This document shows positions 49,577 to 53,807 of a DNA stretch of 53,807 nt, piece by piece; the stretch's first letter is position 1, and each line of letters starts with the position of its first letter. The stretch covers positions 1 to 53,807 of the forward strand of contig NZ_JAQIOY010000011.1 of the NCBI RefSeq assembly GCF_028023555.1. The letters are read 5' to 3'. The position numbers and the translations under genes were made by a program. The stretch comes from Thalassococcus_A lentus (GTDB lineage Bacteria; Pseudomonadota; Alphaproteobacteria; Rhodobacterales; Rhodobacteraceae). The notes beneath the pieces are model-generated. The model did no database searches, was not told the origin of the DNA, and worked only from the letters and a program-made list of their open reading frames with translations.

Positions 49577-49792
49577 CGCCCAGTTCGAACGCGACCTTAT
49601 GAGCGAGCGCATCAAATCCGGCCTCACAGCCGCAAAGGCGCGCGGCAAAAAGCTCGGCCGCCAACCCGGTCAACGCCCAAAGTCAGGGCGCTTATCGAAG
49701 AGGGTCGCACCTACCGATGGATCGCCCGCGACTTCGGTATCAGCAAAAACACTGTCCTCGCCATTGCCAAACGTCAAAGGGCTGCCTCATGA
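49566..49792 (+). pseudogene. Serine recombinase (resolvase/invertase) remnant, truncated and frameshifted
   Basis: The frame LAVIAQFERDLMSERIKSGL, AAKARGKKLGRQPGQRP is the end of a resolvase catalytic domain and its linker. After about 49680 the homology continues in the next frame as KVRALIEEGRTYRWIARDFG and SKNTVLAIAKRQR, the DNA-binding helix-turn-helix. The N-terminal catalytic half with the active serine is absent, and one indel breaks the remainder. It marks an old mobile-element event. Confidence 0.8.
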
Positions 49793-50349
49793 AGATACCC
49801 CACGGTCATGGCAAAATTGATCAGCGCCGGTTCATTCCAATATTGGCGAAATTCACGGTTATGCTTTCAATGATGTTTCTAACATCTTGCTTGCCACGCA
49901 GTGGCAGAGAGTTAGCCGAACACGTCTTTGAGGATATCCAAATCTCACGCGTCTTGGCGATCAAAAGAACCCATAGAACAGGGAAATTCCACGCCTATGG
50001 TTGTACCTTTGTCGTTGTTCGTATCGCGGAAGGCAGCCCCCAAACGCCGCCAAATATTCGCTTGATGTCCCGAGGGTATAGCCAAAACTTTGCAAAATTG
50101 GGTGCTTGGCGGGCTACGCCTGTCCCCTCCGACACAGATCTTCGCGGCCGAAAGAATTGTCTTATTGGCATGGCCGACTTCCCCTATAAGCCCGACGGCA
50201 TAGGCATCGACGGCTACGGCGAGGAAATCTGGGACATTCTACAACACCCGGGTGCATGGTTTTCCATCCACGGAAGCAGTGAGCATCAAGTGATGCATAT
50301 CTATGCACCTGAAATTCGGCTCGCTGTTCGTTTGAGATATGGAGACTAA
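49789..50349 (+). CDS. Hypothetical lipoprotein
   Basis: A 186-residue protein that I do not recognise. The N-terminus holds a hydrophobic stretch with a lipobox (MLSMMFLTSC), so a lipid-anchored envelope protein is likely; translation might start at 49789 or at the ATG at 49861. The rest has beta-rich segments (HAYGCTFVVVRIAEG, NCLIGMADFPY, VMHIYAPEIRLAVRLRYGD). Base composition seems lower in G+C than its neighbours. It lies beside recombinase debris and may be an acquired gene. Confidence 0.6.
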   Translation: MKIPHGHGKIDQRRFIPILAKFTVMLSMMFLTSCLPRSGRELAEHVFEDIQISRVLAIKRTHRTGKFHAYGCTFVVVRIAEGSPQTPPNIRLMSRGYSQNFAKLGAWRATPVPSDTDLRGRKNCLIGMADFPYKPDGIGIDGYGEEIWDILQHPGAWFSIHGSSEHQVMHIYAPEIRLAVRLRYGD

Positions 50350-51043
50350 AAATCCCTTAGCGCAGGATTTCGCCCCTGTCCGCAACTGACCCCAAAAAGA
50401 ACGCTTAAAAGCACGACGGTCCGGCCCGCTGCGTCGAGCGGTTCAAGAAGTGTTTGGAATAATCTGGAGGACCTCCAAACAAAAGCACTACAATCACTTA
50501 ACATAAAACGGATTACGCGCGTTGCGCATGTAGCCGCAAGACAACGGCATCACTCTCCTCGCAAAACGAACTCATGATGAACAAGCGCGCCACCCATGCT
50601 GCAATCACCAGCTGTCGCGACTGGTCGTCAAGATTTCAACGCTATCAATCACAAACGTCGCGACGCGCACTGTCATCAAAGATATAGCGGCCGGATGTCG
50701 AATCCGCGCAAAAATCGATCTCTGCGTTCAAACTACCCAAAGAAATACCAACAGTCAGTCCTAGACCAAAGAAAGCAGCTGAAATCAAAGCCGTGGCAAT
50801 TGTCCAGACGGATAACTTTTTAACAAATACAGTCATAAGGACAGCATGCGAAATCCACCGACCGCCGCAAGGCTTTTCATCCCTTCGAAATGCGGGGGCT
50901 ACGGGCTTACAAGTCATGCTACAGTTGCAATCACAGTGACACTCCCGCTTTGCAAACCCGGTGACATTTCTGAATGGCGTTTTCTGTACGTGGGCAGTGT
51001 TTTGTTGCGGTTATCGACTGCCCTGCTCTAAGCTTTTCAAACC
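50350..51043. other. Gene-poor spacer of 694 bp
   Basis: Apart from a doubtful minus-strand frame (50645-50836), I see no gene. A weak hairpin follows the lipoprotein stop (AAATCC at 50350-50355 with GGATTT at 50365-50370), and a short palindrome TGGAGG-A-CCTCCA lies at 50475-50487. It may hold the promoter of the sensor kinase in its last 150 bp. The spacer probably derives from the same rearrangement as the recombinase fragment. Confidence 0.4.
50645..50836 (-). CDS. Doubtful small membrane protein
   Basis: A possible 63-residue protein with one hydrophobic span (VWTIATALISAAFFGLGLTV) and a polar tail with two cysteines (DFCADST, RRDVCD). No clear ribosome-binding site precedes the ATG at 50836; the frame extends upstream to 50917. 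Membrane-type composition is the only argument for it. Confidence 0.35.
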   Translation of the reverse strand: MTVFVKKLSVWTIATALISAAFFGLGLTVGISLGSLNAEIDFCADSTSGRYIFDDSARRDVCD

Positions 51044-53017
51044 ATGTTAACCTCAGTCCGCCTTCGATTGCTGACCTTGGCCTTGCTGCCGTTGATCGTG
51101 CTCATGCCTTTGCTGCTCATTCTTGGAATGACGCGCTGGACGGCTGACTACGACGAAGTGCTGATTGCCAATGTGGAAAGCGACCTGCGCATTGCCGAGC
51201 AATATCTCGCACGGATTATGGAAGGCACCGGCTTGGACTTGCGCGGCATTTCCGAAGCGGCGGACTTCACCAACATCCTGATGCAGGAACCCGAGCGGGC
51301 CGGCCAGTTCTTCGAAACCAAGCGCGCTGAGCTTGGTCTCGACTTTCTGTACTACCTGCCACGGGGCGCCGCACAGGACGCTGCTGAACGGTGGCCCGTT
51401 GTGCAAACCGCTTTGCAGGGCACACCTCGCACCGCCGTTGATATCTTTGCCGCAAAAGACCTTGAGGCGCTGCCGGGCAGACTGGCAGGACGCGCCCGTA
51501 TTCAGCTGATTGCAACAGAAGCAGCCGTTCCAACACAAAGAACCGTCGAAGACCGCGGCATGGTCGTCCACGCCGCCGCCCCTGTGCGCGTGCCCGGACA
51601 TGATGGCGTTTTGGTTGGCGGCATTCTCCTGAACCGGAATCTGGACTTTATCGATACGATCAACGCGCTGGTCTATCTGAACGCCGTCACTGGTGGCGAA
51701 CGTCAGGGCACGGCGACCCTGTTTCTTGAGGATGTGCGCGTATCGACAAACGTTCGACTGTTCGAAGACGTTCGCGCGCTTGGCACTCGCGTATCCGCTG
51801 TTGTCCGCAGTGGCGTATTGGACAAGGGCCAAACCTGGCTGGATCGGGCCTTTGTTGTGAACGACTGGTACATCTCGGGTTACCTGCCAATCACCGACAG
51901 CTTTGGTGAGCGTGTCGGCATGCTCTACGTCGGATTTCTGGAGGCACCTTTTGCCGCTGCCAAACGCGAAGCCTACCTTTGGATGATCGGCGCATTTATT
52001 GCGGTTCTGGCCATTTCGGTTCCGGTTTTCCTGTGGCTCGCCGGTGGCATCTTTGCCCCGCTCGAACGCATGACCCAGACCATGCAAAGGGTTGAAGATG
52101 GCGATTTGTCAGCACGCAACGGCAGCATCGGGTCACGCGACGAAATCGGTCAGGTTGCGGCGCACCTCGACAGCCTTTTGAACCAGATACAGGATCGGGA
52201 CAGAGATCTCAGAACTTGGGCCGGAGAATTGAACGAACGGGTCGATCAGCGCACCGCAGAACTGCGCGAAGCAAACGCCAAACTGGAACAGACCTTTCAA
52301 CAGCTGGTCATGAGCGAAAAACTGGCTTCCATCGGCGAAATTACCGCCGGTGTCGCGCATGAGATCAATAACCCGGTTGCCGTGATTCAGGGCAATGTGG
52401 ACGTCATGCGCGAAACGCTGGCTGACAACGCCGAACCCGTGAGGACCGAGCTGGATCTGATCGACCGGCAGGTGACACGCATTTCCGCGATCGTCGGAAA
52501 GCTGTTGCAGTTCGCCCGCCCCGGCGAATACGCGGAAACTGCGACTGCGGTCGACATCCCTCCAATCGTTGCGGACTGCCTTGTTCTGGTCGAACACATG
52601 CTCACACGCAGCCAAATCGAAACCGTTACGGTCCTGGATCAGGTGCCTTCTGTTCGAATTGATCCCGGAGAACTGCAACAGGTCGTCATCAATCTGATCG
52701 TCAACGCTTTGCAGGCTATGGGCGATCAGGGCCGGCTGACTTTGAAAGTGTCTCCACAATCTCGAGAAGGTGTACCCGGTGCGTGCCTGACCGTGCAGGA
52801 CACTGGCCCTGGCATACCGGCGGATCGCATCGCCTCGGTATTTGACCCGTTTTACACCACCAAAATAGCCGAAGGCACCGGGCTGGGCCTTTCAATCAGC
52901 CAGACCATTGTTCAACGTGCCGGCGGGATCATTTCAGCGAAAAACCTGGAGGCTGGTGGGGCCGCTTTCGAAGTTTGGCTACCCCAGACAGCAGGCCGGG
53001 AAATGGCGGCGCAATAA
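51044..53017 (+). CDS. Cache-type sensor histidine kinase, likely partner of the fdh regulator
   Basis: A 657-residue inner-membrane kinase. The first span is about 10-29, a periplasmic double-Cache-like sensor covers about 32-308 (with FLYYLPRG and WYISGYLPITDSFGERVGML), the second span is about 312-334, then come HAMP (335-388), a coiled coil and the kinase core. The phosphorylated histidine is H439 in GVAHEINNPVAVI, and the ATPase has NLIVNALQAMGD, DTGPGIP and GTGLGLSIS. This core is of the NtrB/DctB type, which pairs with NtrC-like regulators. The only one here is at 1162-2496, across the amidinotransferase on the circle. A formate or small organic acid ligand is plausible. It is tail to tail with the amidinotransferase (15 bp). 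Confidence 0.9.
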   Translation: MLTSVRLRLLTLALLPLIVLMPLLLILGMTRWTADYDEVLIANVESDLRIAEQYLARIMEGTGLDLRGISEAADFTNILMQEPERAGQFFETKRAELGLDFLYYLPRGAAQDAAERWPVVQTALQGTPRTAVDIFAAKDLEALPGRLAGRARIQLIATEAAVPTQRTVEDRGMVVHAAAPVRVPGHDGVLVGGILLNRNLDFIDTINALVYLNAVTGGERQGTATLFLEDVRVSTNVRLFEDVRALGTRVSAVVRSGVLDKGQTWLDRAFVVNDWYISGYLPITDSFGERVGMLYVGFLEAPFAAAKREAYLWMIGAFIAVLAISVPVFLWLAGGIFAPLERMTQTMQRVEDGDLSARNGSIGSRDEIGQVAAHLDSLLNQIQDRDRDLRTWAGELNERVDQRTAELREANAKLEQTFQQLVMSEKLASIGEITAGVAHEINNPVAVIQGNVDVMRETLADNAEPVRTELDLIDRQVTRISAIVGKLLQFARPGEYAETATAVDIPPIVADCLVLVEHMLTRSQIETVTVLDQVPSVRIDPGELQQVVINLIVNALQAMGDQGRLTLKVSPQSREGVPGACLTVQDTGPGIPADRIASVFDPFYTTKIAEGTGLGLSISQTIVQRAGGIISAKNLEAGGAAFEVWLPQTAGREMAAQ

Positions 53018-53032
53018 CGCGCCGCCCGTCGG

Positions 53033-53807
53033 TCAAAGGTTCGGGAAGTAGTCTTCGCACTTGCCTTCACGGTAGACGTCCGCGGTACAGCAATGCAGGC
53101 CGCCACCAAAGGCGTAGGCATCGCGCAATTCGACCTCGACGACTTCCATACCCAACTTGTCCATCTGCTCGGCCTGATAGACTTCGGACTTTTCAACGCA
53201 GACCGTCTTTGGGTCCAGAACCAGAACGTTCATGGACAGCCAAACCGACGAATAGCAAAGCGGCGGTGGCTGATTGTGCGCCGGCTGCGCAGCATCCACG
53301 ATTTCCCAGCCATTCTTTTCGAACATCTCGCGCTGATCTTGGGGCAACCGGCGCTGCGGGTTGTTCAGGATCAAACCGGGACGCAACGGCGTAAAGGTTG
53401 CGTCGATGTGGATCGGATAGGGATCGCCGGGGAAGTTCACCGCATGAACCCGATGATCCGGGAAGTGGCGGCGAATCCATTCAATGCCCTTGAGGTTGGT
53501 TGTAAAGCCATGCTGCACCACCAGATCCTTGCCGAACCGCAGAACATCAGCGGCATCGAACAGCGGCTCTTCCTCGGTCGTGACAAAAAACTTCTCGGCC
53601 GCCCATTCCAGCCGCTTGGCCTCTCCGATCTTTTCGGACAGGTAGTCAGGATGATAATCCGCATCAGTCAAACGCGGTTTGGGCGCCGCTTCGTGGCGAA
53701 AGTTCGGGTCTTCTTCCCAATAGCGCTGCATCAAAGGGCGGTAGTTCAAATATTCAAACCAACGGCAGCGATAAGACATCGTTGCCTCAAGGATTTCCGA
53801 CCCAACT
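53033..53807 (-). CDS. Glycine amidinotransferase, C-terminal part (continues from position 1)
   Basis: This holds the main catalytic portion (residues from about 112 onward; the last 119 bp repeat positions 1-119). The catalytic triad of human AGAT (D254, H303, C407) is matched by D196 (EEPLFDAADVL), H245 (YPIHIDATF) and C351 (GGGLHCCTADV), with the same 49-residue D-to-H distance. Further matches are FFVTTEEEP, GIEWIRRHFPDHRVHAVNF and SSVWLSMNVLVLD. It ends with TGA at 53033, 15 bp from the kinase stop. With a complete triad the enzyme should be active. Plasmid-borne AGAT is unusual; its product guanidinoacetate could serve as an osmolyte or nitrogen store (inference). Confidence 0.92.
   Translation of the reverse strand, partial: VGSEILEATMSYRCRWFEYLNYRPLMQRYWEEDPNFRHEAAPKPRLTDADYHPDYLSEKIGEAKRLEWAAEKFFVTTEEEPLFDAADVLRFGKDLVVQHGFTTNLKGIEWIRRHFPDHRVHAVNFPGDPYPIHIDATFTPLRPGLILNNPQRRLPQDQREMFEKNGWEIVDAAQPAHNQPPPLCYSSVWLSMNVLVLDPKTVCVEKSEVYQAEQMDKLGMEVVEVELRDAYAFGGGLHCCTADVYREGKCEDYFPNL
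53689..53807. repeat. Right copy of the 119-bp terminal repeat
   Basis: These bases are identical to positions 1-119. They should be counted once on the closed circle. Confidence 0.95.

Noticed and set aside
50475..50487. TGGAGG-A-CCTCCA palindrome as an operator
   Set aside because: It occurs once in a gene-poor spacer with no nearby promoter or gene start to regulate.
1..53807. CRISPR arrays, rRNA or tRNA genes
   Set aside because: No regularly spaced repeat-spacer pattern, rRNA block or convincing tRNA cloverleaf was seen by eye.

Overview
The window reads as one complete circular plasmid of a marine Rhodobacteraceae (Roseobacter-group) alphaproteobacterium. Its first 119 bases are repeated exactly as its last 119 bases, so the closed molecule is 53,688 bp and one gene, a glycine amidinotransferase, runs across the arbitrary cut. 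The repeat length looks like an assembler k-mer overlap. A Rep_3-type initiator, an iteron/DnaA-box origin and a parAB pair identify it as a plasmid. The Rhodobacterales-type formate dehydrogenase neighbourhood, a TRAP transporter and TorD/DUF3305/DUF3306/DUF6494/DUF6505 companions point to the roseobacters. I see no relaxase, type IV secretion, toxin-antitoxin or intact transposase gene.

Region 1 (51.0 kb through the junction to 16.8 kb) is a formate oxidation block. It holds a Tat-exported molybdenum/tungsten formate dehydrogenase (fdhA, four-cluster fdhB, cytochrome b fdhC), a Tat small protein, a TorD-like chaperone, DUF3305/DUF3306 proteins, a WD40-cytochrome c fusion, a 41-residue membrane peptide and a response regulator, all on the minus strand. 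Facing away are a large multi-4Fe-4S protein, a cytochrome c fused to a tungstate-binding-like domain, an Mrp/NBP35 ATPase and three small conserved proteins. A Cache-type sensor kinase lies on the other side of the amidinotransferase and is the probable partner of the NtrC-like regulator. That regulator has lost the sigma-54 contact loop (GAFTGA).

Region 2 (16.8-20.75 kb) is the replication and partition backbone: rep, an origin with at least six iterons and two perfect DnaA boxes, parA and parB. Three copies of a 16-bp palindrome (7-2-7) border it and are parS candidates. Region 3 (20.7-26.5 kb) carries a hybrid kinase, a secreted sulfite-oxidase-fold protein without the metal-binding cysteine, a LuxR-type regulator, a UDP-glucuronate epimerase and a PPP-type phosphatase.

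Region 4 (26.5-49.4 kb) is a catabolic island of about 20 genes. The first half has two flavin monooxygenases, an amidohydrolase, a P450, an acyl-CoA dehydrogenase, an RraA-like aldolase and a GntR/FCD regulator. The second half has a TRAP transporter, three Gfo/Idh/MocA dehydrogenases, a DSD-HPPD fusion whose DSD half has lost its metal ligands, a citryl-CoA-lyase-like enzyme, a possible cupin, an isomerase, a CoA-acylating aldehyde dehydrogenase, a ThDP enzyme and a UspA protein. I do not recognise this as a described pathway; the substrate is probably an aromatic or carbocyclic acid (inference). Two distinct operator-like DNA motifs recur at its promoters. Region 5 (49.4-51.0 kb) is gene debris: a desaturase-like start joined to a frameshifted serine-recombinase end, a lipoprotein and a nearly empty spacer.
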